Positions 1-7,596 of a stretch of 14,820 nucleotides of DNA are shown in pieces. This DNA comes from CAYGXH01 sp964354485 (lineage in GTDB: Bacteria > Bacteroidota > Ignavibacteria > UBA10030 > SZUA-254), in NCBI GenBank assembly GCA_964354485.1, contig CAYGZY010000066.1:1-14820 (forward strand), in the 5' to 3' direction. Below the pieces are notes generated by a model that saw only the letters and a program-made list of their open reading frames with translations, had not been told where the DNA came from and did not search any database. Positions within the stretch are counted from its first letter, which is position 1. Every line of letters starts with the position of its first letter. The translations under genes were made by a program, and so were the position numbers.

Positions 1-10
1 GGAAGAATTA

Positions 11-1204
11 ATGACGACTGGCAACGATTCAATGGGAAAATCCACAAAAGCGATTCATGCAGGGAATCCAAAACTCACTGACTTTGGTGAAGTGTCAGTC
101 CCGATTTTCCAGAGCTCAACCTTCGCTTTTCCCAGCGCAGATGACGGAGCAGCACGATTTTCCGGCGAGAAAAGCGGGTATATTTATACCCGGCTCGGCA
201 ATCCGACTACAAATGCCCTTGAAGAAAACGTTTCGACTCTGGAGGGCGGATACCGTGGGCTTGCAACCTCGACAGGCATGGCGGCAATTACTACCGTCTA
301 CACTGCACTACTGAGTAAGGGCGCTCACATGATCGGCACCGATACGATTTACGGTCCGTCGCGCGTCGTCATCGAGACAATCTATTCGAAGTACGGAGTC
401 GAGGCTTCGTTCGTGGACACATCGAACCCGGATGCGATCAGGTCTGCTCTGCGGCCGAACACAAAAATGATTTTCATCGAAACTCCGGCAAATCCCACGA
501 TGAAGATAACCGACATTCAAGCCGCGGCCGACATTGCCCACAGCCGCAATATTCCACTCATAGTTGATAACACTTTTGCCAGTCCGTATCTGCAGCAGCC
601 CTTCAAACACGGCGCTGACGTCATCGTCCACAGTCTTACCAAGTTTCTCAACGGTCACAGCGATGTTGTCGGAGGAATGATTGTTGTGAAAGATGAATCC
701 ATGTACAAGGCGATCAAACCTGTTCTCAACTCATTTGGCGGTACGATGGACCCACACCAGTCCTGGCTTGTTCTCAGAGGCGTGCGGACACTGGCTCTGC
801 GAATGGAGAAAAGCCAGACGAATGCAATGCAGCTTGCTCAGTTTCTTAAAAGCCACCCCGCGGTGACATGGATTAAATACCCGGGATTGCCGGAACATCC
901 GCAGTACGACATTGCCAAAAAGCAGATGGACGGCTTCGGCGCGATGATAGCGATAGGCGTGAAAAAAGGTCTCGCGGGAGGGAAAATTGTAATGAACAAC
1001 CTTAAGCTGTTCACTCTTGCGGTATCACTCGGAGGAGTTGAGTCCCTGATCGAGCATCCCGCATCGATGACGCATGCTTCCGTACCGAAAGGAGATCGGG
1101 AAAAAGCAGGGATCCCCGACGAGTTGGTCCGAATTGCCGTCGGCTGCGAAGATTACGAAGATCTCAAGAATGACCTGGACCAGGCCCTCAATAAAATTAC
1201 CTGA
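11..1204 (+). CDS. PLP-dependent trans-sulfuration enzyme (cystathionine gamma-lyase / methionine gamma-lyase family)
   Basis: This 397-residue protein is a full-length cytosolic member of the Cys/Met metabolism PLP enzyme family, which carries out gamma- or beta-elimination or replacement on sulfur amino acids. Visible active-site residues are Tyr59 and Arg61 in YTRLGNPT, Tyr114, Asp186 in VDNTFASPY, Ser208 and the PLP Schiff-base Lys211 in HSLTKFLNGHSD. These fall at the same numbers as in Pseudomonas methionine gamma-lyase. The cysteine typical of methionine gamma-lyases (Cys116 there) is Pro116 here (YGPSR), so cystathionine gamma-lyase, cystathionine gamma-synthase or O-acetylhomoserine sulfhydrylase activity is equally possible. 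The start at 11 has GGAAG upstream at 1-5; Met8 (base 32) is an alternative. It lies 82 bases upstream of sqr in the same direction, suggesting a role in releasing or fixing sulfide or methanethiol (inference). The family is certain; the exact reaction is not. Confidence 0.93.
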   Translation: MTTGNDSMGKSTKAIHAGNPKLTDFGEVSVPIFQSSTFAFPSADDGAARFSGEKSGYIYTRLGNPTTNALEENVSTLEGGYRGLATSTGMAAITTVYTALLSKGAHMIGTDTIYGPSRVVIETIYSKYGVEASFVDTSNPDAIRSALRPNTKMIFIETPANPTMKITDIQAAADIAHSRNIPLIVDNTFASPYLQQPFKHGADVIVHSLTKFLNGHSDVVGGMIVVKDESMYKAIKPVLNSFGGTMDPHQSWLVLRGVRTLALRMEKSQTNAMQLAQFLKSHPAVTWIKYPGLPEHPQYDIAKKQMDGFGAMIAIGVKKGLAGGKIVMNNLKLFTLAVSLGGVESLIEHPASMTHASVPKGDREKAGIPDELVRIAVGCEDYEDLKNDLDQALNKIT

Positions 1205-1230
1205 AATTTTAGTTGATTTGGAAGGAGATT

Positions 1231-1260
1231 TTGCCGGGGATTTGTCTCAATATTTATAAC
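1231..1260 (+). promoter_or_regulatory. Candidate sigma-70-type promoter ahead of sqr
   Basis: The 82-base gap between the PLP lyase gene and sqr contains TTGCCG (1231-1236) and TATAAC (1255-1260), spaced 18 bases. They resemble -35 and -10 boxes and would start transcription about 20 bases before the sqr ATG. No terminator separates the two genes, so read-through from the lyase gene is also possible. The call rests only on consensus similarity. Confidence 0.3.
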
Positions 1261-1286
1261 ATACAGCAATATATTCGACAGAAACT

Positions 1287-2516
1287 ATGAAAAAACTCGT
1301 TATACTCGGTGCCGGCACGGCTGGTACGATAATGCTCAATAAATTCAGCGGAGTCCTTGAAAAGGACAAGTGGCAAGTCACCATCGTTGATAAAGATGAA
1401 ACACATTACTACCAGCCCGGATTCCTTTTCATCCCGTTCGGTATCTACGGAAAAAAGGATGTTATAAAGCCTAAACGTGATTTCTTTCCCATCGGGGCGA
1501 ACGTAATAATCTCCGACATCGAGCGAATCGAATCCGACAAAAACCGTGTTATCCTTGCAAACAAGGTCGTCCTGCCATACGATTTTCTCATAATCGCAAC
1601 AGGCGCACACATAGAACCGGCACAGACCGAAGGAATGACGGGTGAACTCTGGCACAAGAGCATATTCGACTTTTATACGATACAAGGCGCCTGCGGTCTG
1701 GCAGAATTCTTCAGACACTGGCAAGGAGGACGGATCGTCATCAACATCTCGGAAATGCCAATCAAATGCCCGGTCGCCCCGCTCGAATTTGCATTTCTTG
1801 CCGACTGGTACTTCACGGAGCGCGGCATCCGTGATAAGGTTGATATCCATTTTGTAACTCCGCTCACCGGTGCGTTCACAAAACCCCGTGCCTCAGCAAT
1901 CCTTGGAGATTTCCTTAACAAGAAGAACATCCGTCTGACATCTGACTTTAATATAGCCCGCGTCGACAACCATGAAAAGAAAATCGTTTCCTGGGATGAG
2001 AATGAAATCCCGTTTGATGTCCTGGTTACCATTCCCACAAACATGGGAGACGGAGCCATCCAGCGCAGCGGGATGGGCGACGAGCTGAATTTCATACCTA
2101 CCGATAAGGAAACGCTTCAGGCAAAGGATTTTACCAATATCTTCGTGATCGGGGATGCGACGGATCTTCCAAGCTCGAAAGCCGGTTCCGTGGCACACTT
2201 CCAGGCCGATATTCTCTATGACAATTTTCTCAGCGTTATTGACGGACGTAAACCGGATGCAAAGTTTGACGGCCATGCCAACTGCTTCATCGAATCCGGA
2301 TTCGGCAAAGGTATTCTCATCGATTTCAACTACACCACGGAGCCGCTTCCGGGCAAGTTCCCGCTCCCGGGCATCGGTCCTTTTTCGCTACTCGAAGAGA
2401 CGAAAATGAACCACTACGGAAAAATAATGTTCCGCTGGATGTACTGGAACTTTCTCCTGAAAGGTCTGGAACTGCCGATCGAATCGAACATGTCGATGGC
2501 AGGAAAGAGGTGGTAA
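1287..2516 (+). CDS. sqr: Sulfide:quinone oxidoreductase (FAD-dependent)
   Basis: This 409-residue flavoprotein of the pyridine nucleotide-disulfide oxidoreductase fold is expected to oxidise sulfide to sulfane sulfur/polysulfide and reduce membrane quinone. It has an N-terminal FAD-binding GAGTAG (residues 8-13), an ATG FAD motif at 104-106 and a second FAD contact, IFVIGDATDLPSSKAG (285-300). The SQR redox cysteine pair is represented by Cys161 in MPIKCPVAP and Cys333 in HANCFIES. Cys136 is a further cysteine that may correspond to the third, less conserved SQR cysteine. The last about 40 residues are aromatic and amphipathic (FRWMYWNFLLKGLELP), as in the membrane-attaching tail of SQRs. 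The start at MKKLVILGAG puts the Rossmann motif at the usual distance, although no clear ribosome binding site precedes it. It is followed after one base by the DUF1641 gene and heads the sulfur cassette. A related NAD(P)H-type oxidoreductase is less likely given the cysteine pair. Confidence 0.9.
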   Translation: MKKLVILGAGTAGTIMLNKFSGVLEKDKWQVTIVDKDETHYYQPGFLFIPFGIYGKKDVIKPKRDFFPIGANVIISDIERIESDKNRVILANKVVLPYDFLIIATGAHIEPAQTEGMTGELWHKSIFDFYTIQGACGLAEFFRHWQGGRIVINISEMPIKCPVAPLEFAFLADWYFTERGIRDKVDIHFVTPLTGAFTKPRASAILGDFLNKKNIRLTSDFNIARVDNHEKKIVSWDENEIPFDVLVTIPTNMGDGAIQRSGMGDELNFIPTDKETLQAKDFTNIFVIGDATDLPSSKAGSVAHFQADILYDNFLSVIDGRKPDAKFDGHANCFIESGFGKGILIDFNYTTEPLPGKFPLPGIGPFSLLEETKMNHYGKIMFRWMYWNFLLKGLELPIESNMSMAGKRW

Positions 2517-2517
2517 A

Positions 2518-3201
2518 ATGGAAGAACAGCGCCTCCAGAACCAGATCGATACAATTAACAGAAAGCTCGATACGATTCTTGAAGAAATCGAATATCTCCG
2601 GCAGAGGCGCCGCGAAATGGAGGATCTGAAAGAAGATCTCGTCCGCGTGGGGAAGGATTTCTATCAGACCGCGGTCGAGGAGCTCGACGATGTTCACGAT
2701 TACCTCTCCACGGGCGATATTCTCTACCTGGGTAAAAAAGTACTGCGCAACGTCAGAACGATTACACAAACATTTGAACAACTTGAAAGCATCAGGGATT
2801 TCCTGCAGGACGCAGCGCCGCTAGCACGCGAATCGTTCATCGACTTCATGAATAAGCTTGATGAATTTGACCGTAAAGGGTACTTCAACTTCGCAAAAGA
2901 ACTCGGCAATATAACCGACCGTATCGTAACGTCGTTTTCAGCCGACGATATAAAAAACCTCGGGGAGAATATCGTAACGATAATCAATACGGTAAAGAAT
3001 CTTACACAGCCAGACATGCTGCAGGCCGCCAATAATGCTCTCGCAGTATACCAGAAGATGAACATCGAGGTAAAGGAGGATGTTTCTCTGCTGAAGCTTC
3101 TGAAAGAACTCAACACACCAGAAGCCAGGCGGGGCTTGGCATTTGCAATACGATTTTTAAAAAATTTAGCAAATCAACAATATCAGAAGGACAAACAATG
3201 A
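2518..3201 (+). CDS. DUF1641 domain protein, putative Sqr partner
   Basis: This 227-residue, highly helical and charged protein has no signal peptide or membrane segment. Residues 1-45 look like a coiled coil (heptad-like Leu/Ile with many Glu/Arg). The C-terminal PEARRGLAFAIRFLKNL (201-217) is the signature of DUF1641. The rest is weakly conserved helices with hydrophobic stretches such as IVTIINTVKNL. The family has no established biochemical function, but it recurs next to SQR-type flavoproteins. Here it starts one base after the sqr stop with an AGAGGTGG ribosome binding site (2506-2513) and overlaps the next gene by ATGA. It is therefore almost certainly cotranscribed and translationally coupled with both. 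A scaffold or membrane-docking role for Sqr is an inference. Confidence 0.85.
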   Translation: MEEQRLQNQIDTINRKLDTILEEIEYLRQRRREMEDLKEDLVRVGKDFYQTAVEELDDVHDYLSTGDILYLGKKVLRNVRTITQTFEQLESIRDFLQDAAPLARESFIDFMNKLDEFDRKGYFNFAKELGNITDRIVTSFSADDIKNLGENIVTIINTVKNLTQPDMLQAANNALAVYQKMNIEVKEDVSLLKLLKELNTPEARRGLAFAIRFLKNLANQQYQKDKQ

Positions 3202-3515
3202 CATCAACAGTAGTTGCAGGAAAGACAATTGAACTCGATGCCGATGGGAATCTTGCGAAGAGAACCGACTGGAATGAAGAAGTCGCCCGTGCACTCGCAA
3301 AGGAAGAGGGTATAGACGCCCTCACCGACCGCCATTGGATCGTAATCAAATTCATGCAGAAAGAATTTGACGCAAAAGGAGATGCCCCTTCGATCAGGAA
3401 GCTGACAAAAGAAAGTGGCGTTGATACCAAGGAACTTTACGCTCTCTTTCCAAAGGGACCTGCTAAGAAAGCGGCGCGCATCGCCGGACTTCCGAAACCA
3501 AAAGGATGCATTTAA
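3198..3515 (+). CDS. TusE/DsrC/DsvC-family sulfur carrier protein
   Basis: This 105-residue cytosolic sulfur-relay protein has the family's conserved core (RHWIVIKFMQKEF, 45-57) and the C-terminal arm FPKGPAKKAARIAGLPKPKGCI. The penultimate Cys104 corresponds to the persulfide-carrying CysA of DsrC. The second redox cysteine of true DsrC lies 11 residues earlier; here that position is Ala93. In this respect it is TusE-like and cannot form the intramolecular trisulfide used in Dsr sulfite reduction. The start overlaps the DUF1641 stop (ATGA), with AAGGA at 3187-3191. Next to sqr and a DsrE2-like gene, it probably accepts persulfide sulfur produced from sulfide. No tusBCD or dsrAB is present in the window. 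Confidence 0.92.
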   Translation: MTSTVVAGKTIELDADGNLAKRTDWNEEVARALAKEEGIDALTDRHWIVIKFMQKEFDAKGDAPSIRKLTKESGVDTKELYALFPKGPAKKAARIAGLPKPKGCI

Positions 3516-3520
3516 ATTAA

Positions 3521-3525
3521 AGGAG
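3521..3525 (+). promoter_or_regulatory. Ribosome binding site fixing the DsrE2-like start
   Basis: AGGAG lies 6 bases before the ATG at 3532. The reading frame is open further upstream (to an ATG at 3415), but that stretch overlaps the TusE-like gene and lacks family similarity. This site decides the start. Confidence 0.8.
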
Positions 3526-3531
3526 AATAAC

Positions 3532-4008
3532 ATGAATAACACGAACGAACCGGTAAAAAAGGTTTCAATAATAGTTTCAAAAGGATCTCTCGAAGGAGTT
3601 TACCCCGGATTGATCATGGCGAACGGTGCGCGGATGGAAGGGATCGAGGCAACCCTCTTTTTTACGTTTTTCGGTATGGATGCCATTATCAATAAGCGGA
3701 TGGACAATCTGAAGGTGGCTACTGTCGGAAATCCGGCAATGCATATTCCCACGCTTATTGGCGCGATTCCTGGTATGTCCGCATTCGCGACATCAAAAAT
3801 GATGAAGGAAATGGAAAAACTCGACATTCCGCCTGTTCGCGAATATATCGAAATGATTCACGATGCGGGTGGTGAATTGTACGCCTGCAAAGCTACTGTC
3901 GATATGTTTCACCTGACTAAATCGGATTTTTGTCCGCAGGTTGACGATATTATTTCGGTGGGTCAATTTTACGAAAAATCCGCAGGTGCGCAGATAATCT
4001 TTACATAA
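3532..4008 (+). CDS. DsrE2-like sulfurtransferase (DsrE/DsrF/DrsH-like family)
   Basis: This 158-residue protein is of the DsrE fold, specifically the DsrE2-type group that carries sulfur as a cysteine persulfide. It begins with a beta-strand plus loop (KKVSIIVSKGSLEGVYPGL) and has the hydrophobic FFTFFGMDAI. The catalytic motif is ELYACKATVDMF with Cys119. A second cysteine, Cys134, lies in DFCPQVDD. The central hydrophobic stretch (about 63-88, IPTLIGAIPGMSAF) is a family feature and may give membrane association. It follows the TusE-like gene after 16 bases with a strong ribosome binding site. The likely role is receiving sulfane sulfur made by Sqr and passing it to the TusE-like carrier. 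This is known chemistry for rhodanese/TusA/DsrE2 sulfur relays, but it is inferred here. Confidence 0.88.
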   Translation: MNNTNEPVKKVSIIVSKGSLEGVYPGLIMANGARMEGIEATLFFTFFGMDAIINKRMDNLKVATVGNPAMHIPTLIGAIPGMSAFATSKMMKEMEKLDIPPVREYIEMIHDAGGELYACKATVDMFHLTKSDFCPQVDDIISVGQFYEKSAGAQIIFT

Positions 4009-4091
4009 CCAAACCGTCGTCTTAAAAATTCTAAACGGGTAAAAGCGAAGTAACTCCGTTGTCATACAAACTTTAAGAAGGAATAAAACTT

Positions 4092-5426
4092 ATGGGTGAT
4101 GCACTTCTCATCAACCGGCTTCAGTTTGCCTTCACAATTGCATACCATTACCTCTTTCCGCAGCTTACGATGGGGCTTGCGCTTCTCATTGTCATCCTGA
4201 AAATTACGGCTCTACGAACCAAGGATGAGAAGTACAACGATTCCGCGCGTTTTTGGGGAAAGATTTTCGGACTCAACTTTGCAATGGGTGTTGTAACGGG
4301 CATCCCGATGGAATTCCAGTTTGGTACGAACTGGGCAGTTTTTTCTACTTTCGCTGGTGGTGTCATCGGCCAAACCCTGGCGATGGAAGGGATGTTCGCA
4401 TTCTTCCTGGAATCGAGCTTCCTCGGCCTTTTTCTCTTCGGCGAGAAAAAGCTGGGACCCATCGGCCATCTCATAGCAGCGATACTTGTTTTCATAGGAT
4501 CGTGGTTGTCCGGGTATTTCATCATCGCCACAAACGCGTGGATGCAGCATCCGGCCGGGTATGAAGTTGCGGCTGACGGGACTTTTTATCTTACAAATTT
4601 CTGGCAGCTGCTTATGAATCCGTGGGCTCACTCCCAGTACGCTCATAATATGATCGGCGCCATCATTACCGCCGCATTTGTGATGATGTCGGTCGGCGCC
4701 TACTACCTTCTCGCAAAGCGCGATACGGAATACGGAAAGACATTTATCCGAATCGGCCTGCTCGCCGGATTCGCAGCATCTATCCTTGCTGCATTTCCGA
4801 CGGGAGATATCGAGGCGAGGAACGTTGCTACATACCAGGGCGCCAAGTTTGCCGCAATGGAAGGTCTCTTCGAAACTAAAGACGGCGCAGAGCTTGTCAT
4901 TATCGGACAACCCGATGTGGAAAAGCGGAAGCTCGACAATCCGATACACATTCCGTACCTGCTGAGCTTTCTGACTTACTACCGATGGAATGCCAAGGTT
5001 CAAGGACTCGATGCTTTTCCGAAAGAATATTGGCCCGACAATATACCACTGCTCTATTACAGCTACCACATCATGGTTGGACTCGGCACTATCTTCATCG
5101 CAATTACAACAATCTCCCTCTTTCTGTTATGGAGAAGGAAACTCTACGAATCCAAATCGATCCTTTGGATTTTACTTCTGAGCTTCCCATTTCCCTACAT
5201 TGCGAACACTGCCGGCTGGATGACGACGGAAGTCGGGCGTCAGCCGTGGCTTGTGTACGGACTGATGGCAACAATGGATGGTGCATCACCAACTTTATCG
5301 GCAGGCAACAATTTATTTACATTCCTCGGTTTTCTCGGGATTTACTTCGTCCTGGGCGTGCTTTTTCTTTTCCTCGTCATCCGCATGCTGAACCACGGTC
5401 CATCACCAACAGCAAACAGTCACTAA
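4092..5426 (+). CDS. cydA: Cytochrome bd quinol oxidase subunit I
   Basis: This 444-residue, multi-spanning inner-membrane subunit of cytochrome bd oxidase oxidises quinol and reduces O2 to water without proton pumping. Residues matching E. coli CydA are His19 (RLQFAFTIAYHYLFP), Glu99, Glu107, His185 in YAHNMIGA (E. coli His186) and Met328 in HIMVGLG (Met393). The quinol-site Lys252 and Glu257 lie in GAKFAAMEGLF, and EVGRQPW (380-386) matches Glu445/Arg448. After the Q-loop start the numbering is offset by 65 residues, so this is a short-Q-loop type. The residue at the E. coli Arg391 position is His326. AAGGA (4078-4082) precedes the ATG. It sits 83 bases after the DsrE2-like gene and 16 bases before cydB. 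Its place behind sqr suggests a terminal oxidase for sulfide-derived electrons. Confidence 0.97.
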   Translation: MGDALLINRLQFAFTIAYHYLFPQLTMGLALLIVILKITALRTKDEKYNDSARFWGKIFGLNFAMGVVTGIPMEFQFGTNWAVFSTFAGGVIGQTLAMEGMFAFFLESSFLGLFLFGEKKLGPIGHLIAAILVFIGSWLSGYFIIATNAWMQHPAGYEVAADGTFYLTNFWQLLMNPWAHSQYAHNMIGAIITAAFVMMSVGAYYLLAKRDTEYGKTFIRIGLLAGFAASILAAFPTGDIEARNVATYQGAKFAAMEGLFETKDGAELVIIGQPDVEKRKLDNPIHIPYLLSFLTYYRWNAKVQGLDAFPKEYWPDNIPLLYYSYHIMVGLGTIFIAITTISLFLLWRRKLYESKSILWILLLSFPFPYIANTAGWMTTEVGRQPWLVYGLMATMDGASPTLSAGNNLFTFLGFLGIYFVLGVLFLFLVIRMLNHGPSPTANSH

Positions 5427-5442
5427 AACAGGAGAACAACAT

Positions 5443-6489
5443 ATGGAAATTCTCTGGTACTGTATTGTAGCATTCATGCTCGCTATGTACGTCATTCTCG
5501 ACGGTTTTGATCTCGGCGTTGGCATCATTCACAGATTGATCGGCAAATCCGAAACGGAGCGCGGGCTCCTGATCAGAGCAATCGGACCTGTATGGGACGG
5601 GAACGAAGTGTGGCTGCTTGCAACGGGCGGAACAATGTACTTTGCATTTCCGAAGCTCTACGCATCCGGCTTCAGCGGATTTTACTTGCCTCTCATGATT
5701 ATTCTGTGGCTTCTCATACTGCGTGCGGTAGGAATTGAATTCCGTCACCAACTGCACAATCCCCTGTGGAAATCACTGTGCGATACAACATTCTCGCTTG
5801 CGAGCATCCTCCTTGCGGTCATTCTGGGAGCGGCGCTCGGAAACATTATCCGCGGCGTTCCGCTTAATGACGACGGCTACTTTTTTACGCCTCTCTGGAC
5901 GACGTTTACGGTCGTTCCCGAAGCCGGCGTCCTCGATTGGTTCACCGTTATCATGGGTTTGGTTTCTTTCAGCACACTCACAGCTCACGGTTCACACTAT
6001 ATTGCCATGAAAACGGAAGGGGACCTTCAGAAGCGCGCTCGTACCGTTGCGCAGGTATCATGGTGGTTTATCCTCATAACATCCATGCTCGGAGTGATCG
6101 GAACAACATCGATCCACCCCGATTTCTGGAAGAATTACGCCGAGTACCCATGGGGGAATATCTTTCCTATCCTGGGTGCACTTGGATTCACAGGAATGTA
6201 TTTTTTCTCAACAAAGAAAAAAGATGCGAAAGCATTCCTGGCATCGGCGCTTTTCATCGGATCGATGCTCGGCGCGACGGTATTTGGTCTCTTCCCTTAC
6301 CTCCTGCGTTCGACTATTGATCTCGGTGATTCCCTCACCGTGTACAATACAATAGCTAGAGAGTACGGATTGCGGATCGGACTAATCTGGTGGATAGTCG
6401 GTATCGTACTGACGACAACATATTTCATCTACTTATACCGCTCGTTCAGGGGAAAAGTCACACCGACGTCGGACGAAACAGGTTACTGA
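5443..6489 (+). CDS. cydB: Cytochrome bd quinol oxidase subunit II
   Basis: This 348-residue multi-spanning membrane protein pairs with CydA to form the bd oxidase heterodimer. Family signatures are GFDLGVG (21-27) and IGPVWDGNEVWLLATGGTMY followed by AFPKLYA (about residues 47-72). Eight or so hydrophobic helices follow, and the C-terminus is short and basic/polar. Length is close to the usual 340-380. AGGAG at 5430-5434 lies 8 bases before the ATG. The gene closes the sulfide/bd block, and a strong palindrome lies 12 bases behind its stop. No cydX-like small ORF is evident directly after it. Confidence 0.96.
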   Translation: MEILWYCIVAFMLAMYVILDGFDLGVGIIHRLIGKSETERGLLIRAIGPVWDGNEVWLLATGGTMYFAFPKLYASGFSGFYLPLMIILWLLILRAVGIEFRHQLHNPLWKSLCDTTFSLASILLAVILGAALGNIIRGVPLNDDGYFFTPLWTTFTVVPEAGVLDWFTVIMGLVSFSTLTAHGSHYIAMKTEGDLQKRARTVAQVSWWFILITSMLGVIGTTSIHPDFWKNYAEYPWGNIFPILGALGFTGMYFFSTKKKDAKAFLASALFIGSMLGATVFGLFPYLLRSTIDLGDSLTVYNTIAREYGLRIGLIWWIVGIVLTTTYFIYLYRSFRGKVTPTSDETGY

Positions 6490-6500
6490 AACTGATCTTT

Positions 6501-6522
6501 GCCCCCGATTTAAGTCGGGGGC
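6501..6522 (+). terminator. GC-rich hairpin behind cydB (probable terminator / repeat copy)
   Basis: Arms GCCCCCGA (6501-6508) and TCGGGGGC (6515-6522) enclose the 6-base loop TTTAAG, 12 bases after the cydB stop. There is no T-run directly behind it, so intrinsic termination is not certain. The sequence is almost identical to the palindrome at 7597-7622, which suggests a dispersed palindromic repeat that also serves as a 3'-end structure. Confidence 0.65.
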
Positions 6523-6627
6523 TATGAGATCGGAACTTTTCCATTCTATTCACCGTTTTCCAACTAAATATTTTTCCCTAGCCACAAGAAAAATCAATAG
6601 AAATTTACAAAAATATCGAATCCGAAT

Positions 6628-7551
6628 ATGACGAATGATGCACTAATCTGGGTACTTTTTAATATTTTCGTGCTTGCGATGCTCGCGCTTGACCTTGGAG
6701 TGTTTCACCGGAAAGCACATGAGGTAAAACTAAGAGAAGCTCTAATATGGAGCGGAGTATGGATCGTTCTTGCGCTTCTATTCAACCTTCTAATTTACTT
6801 CTTGCGTGGCACACAAAGCGCACTTGAATTCCTGACCGGCTACCTGATTGAGAAAGCTCTGAGTGTAGATAATATCTTTGTGTTCATTCTTATCTTCTCG
6901 TATTTTCGGATCCCTGCGGTTTACCAGCACAAGGTTTTATTCTGGGGCATCATCGGCGCACTCATCATGCGCGCCATCTTCATCGCGCTTGGGATCACGC
7001 TGATCGAAAAGTTCCATTTCATTATCTACATTTTCGGCGCGTTTCTAATCATTACCGGCATCAGGATGGCACTACAAAAGGACAAGGAAATCCATCCGGA
7101 GCGCAATCCGGTGGTAAAACTTTTCCGCAGGTTTATGTCAATTACCAATAGTTACGAAGACGGAAAATTTTTCAAGAAAGTGGATGGGCGATCGTACGCC
7201 ACCCCCCTATTTGTAACCCTAATTATTGTTGAAACCACCGATCTGATTTTCGCAGTCGATTCCATACCTGCCATTCTTGCGATCACGATCGATCCGTTCA
7301 TAGTGTACACATCGAACGTCTTTGCGATTCTCGGTTTGCGCGCGTTATACTTTGCGCTTGCTGGAATAATGAAACTGTTCCACCACCTCCACTACGGACT
7401 CTCGGCAATTCTTGTCTTCGTCGGAATAAAAATGATCCTGACGGATGTTTTCAAAATCCCGATTACTCTTTCACTCGTTATTATCGCAGTTATTTTACTA
7501 ATCTCGGTTATCGCTTCACTCCTCTACCCGAAGGAGCAGGAAAAGGAGTAA
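6628..7551 (+). CDS. TerC/Alx-family integral membrane protein
   Basis: This 307-residue protein has about nine predicted membrane helices and belongs to the TerC family (Alx/TerC/YkoY type). Members are linked to manganese export, pH response or tellurite resistance. Diagnostic motifs are EKALSVDNIFVF (75-86), VETTDLIFAVDSIPAI (201-216) and FAILGLRALYF (232-242). The acidic residues Asp81, Glu202, Asp205 and Asp211 lie in membrane regions, as expected for a metal path. The start at 6628 lacks a visible ribosome binding site, but the first helix begins right after it and no better start exists. It stands alone, 138 bases after cydB and convergent with the DUF2130 gene, and is flanked on both sides by related palindromes. 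I see no clear yybP-ykoY (Mn2+) riboswitch in its short leader. Substrate unknown. Confidence 0.93.
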   Translation: MTNDALIWVLFNIFVLAMLALDLGVFHRKAHEVKLREALIWSGVWIVLALLFNLLIYFLRGTQSALEFLTGYLIEKALSVDNIFVFILIFSYFRIPAVYQHKVLFWGIIGALIMRAIFIALGITLIEKFHFIIYIFGAFLIITGIRMALQKDKEIHPERNPVVKLFRRFMSITNSYEDGKFFKKVDGRSYATPLFVTLIIVETTDLIFAVDSIPAILAITIDPFIVYTSNVFAILGLRALYFALAGIMKLFHHLHYGLSAILVFVGIKMILTDVFKIPITLSLVIIAVILLISVIASLLYPKEQEKE

Positions 7552-7558
7552 GCTGATT

Positions 7559-7574
7559 AAACCGTTAAAACGGT
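7559..7574. repeat. Palindrome AACCGTTAAAACGGTT after terC
   Basis: Arms AACCGTT and AACGGTT surround a 2-base centre, 7 bases after the terC stop. It is related to the palindrome at 7641-7656 (AACAGTTTTAACTGTT, compare on the opposite strand) by a compensated pair of changes. It may be a dispersed repeat or part of a bidirectional 3' end. Confidence 0.6.
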
Positions 7575-7596
7575 TCATCAGAAATCTTTGATTCAT

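Noticed and set aside
1231..1290. 19-codon TTG-initiated frame after an AAGGAG sequence, ending in an ATGA overlap with sqr
   Set aside because: The spacing from AAGGAG to TTG is only 3 bases, the peptide has no recognisable leader character, and the region overlaps a plausible promoter.
4212..5069. Long minus-strand open frame of 285 codons opposite cydA
   Set aside because: It lies entirely antisense to the well-supported cydA, shows no recognisable domain and has the odd composition expected of a shadow frame.
6523..6627. Possible manganese (yybP-ykoY) riboswitch ahead of terC
   Set aside because: The leader is only about 100 bases, AT-rich, and I could not find the conserved loops of that riboswitch.
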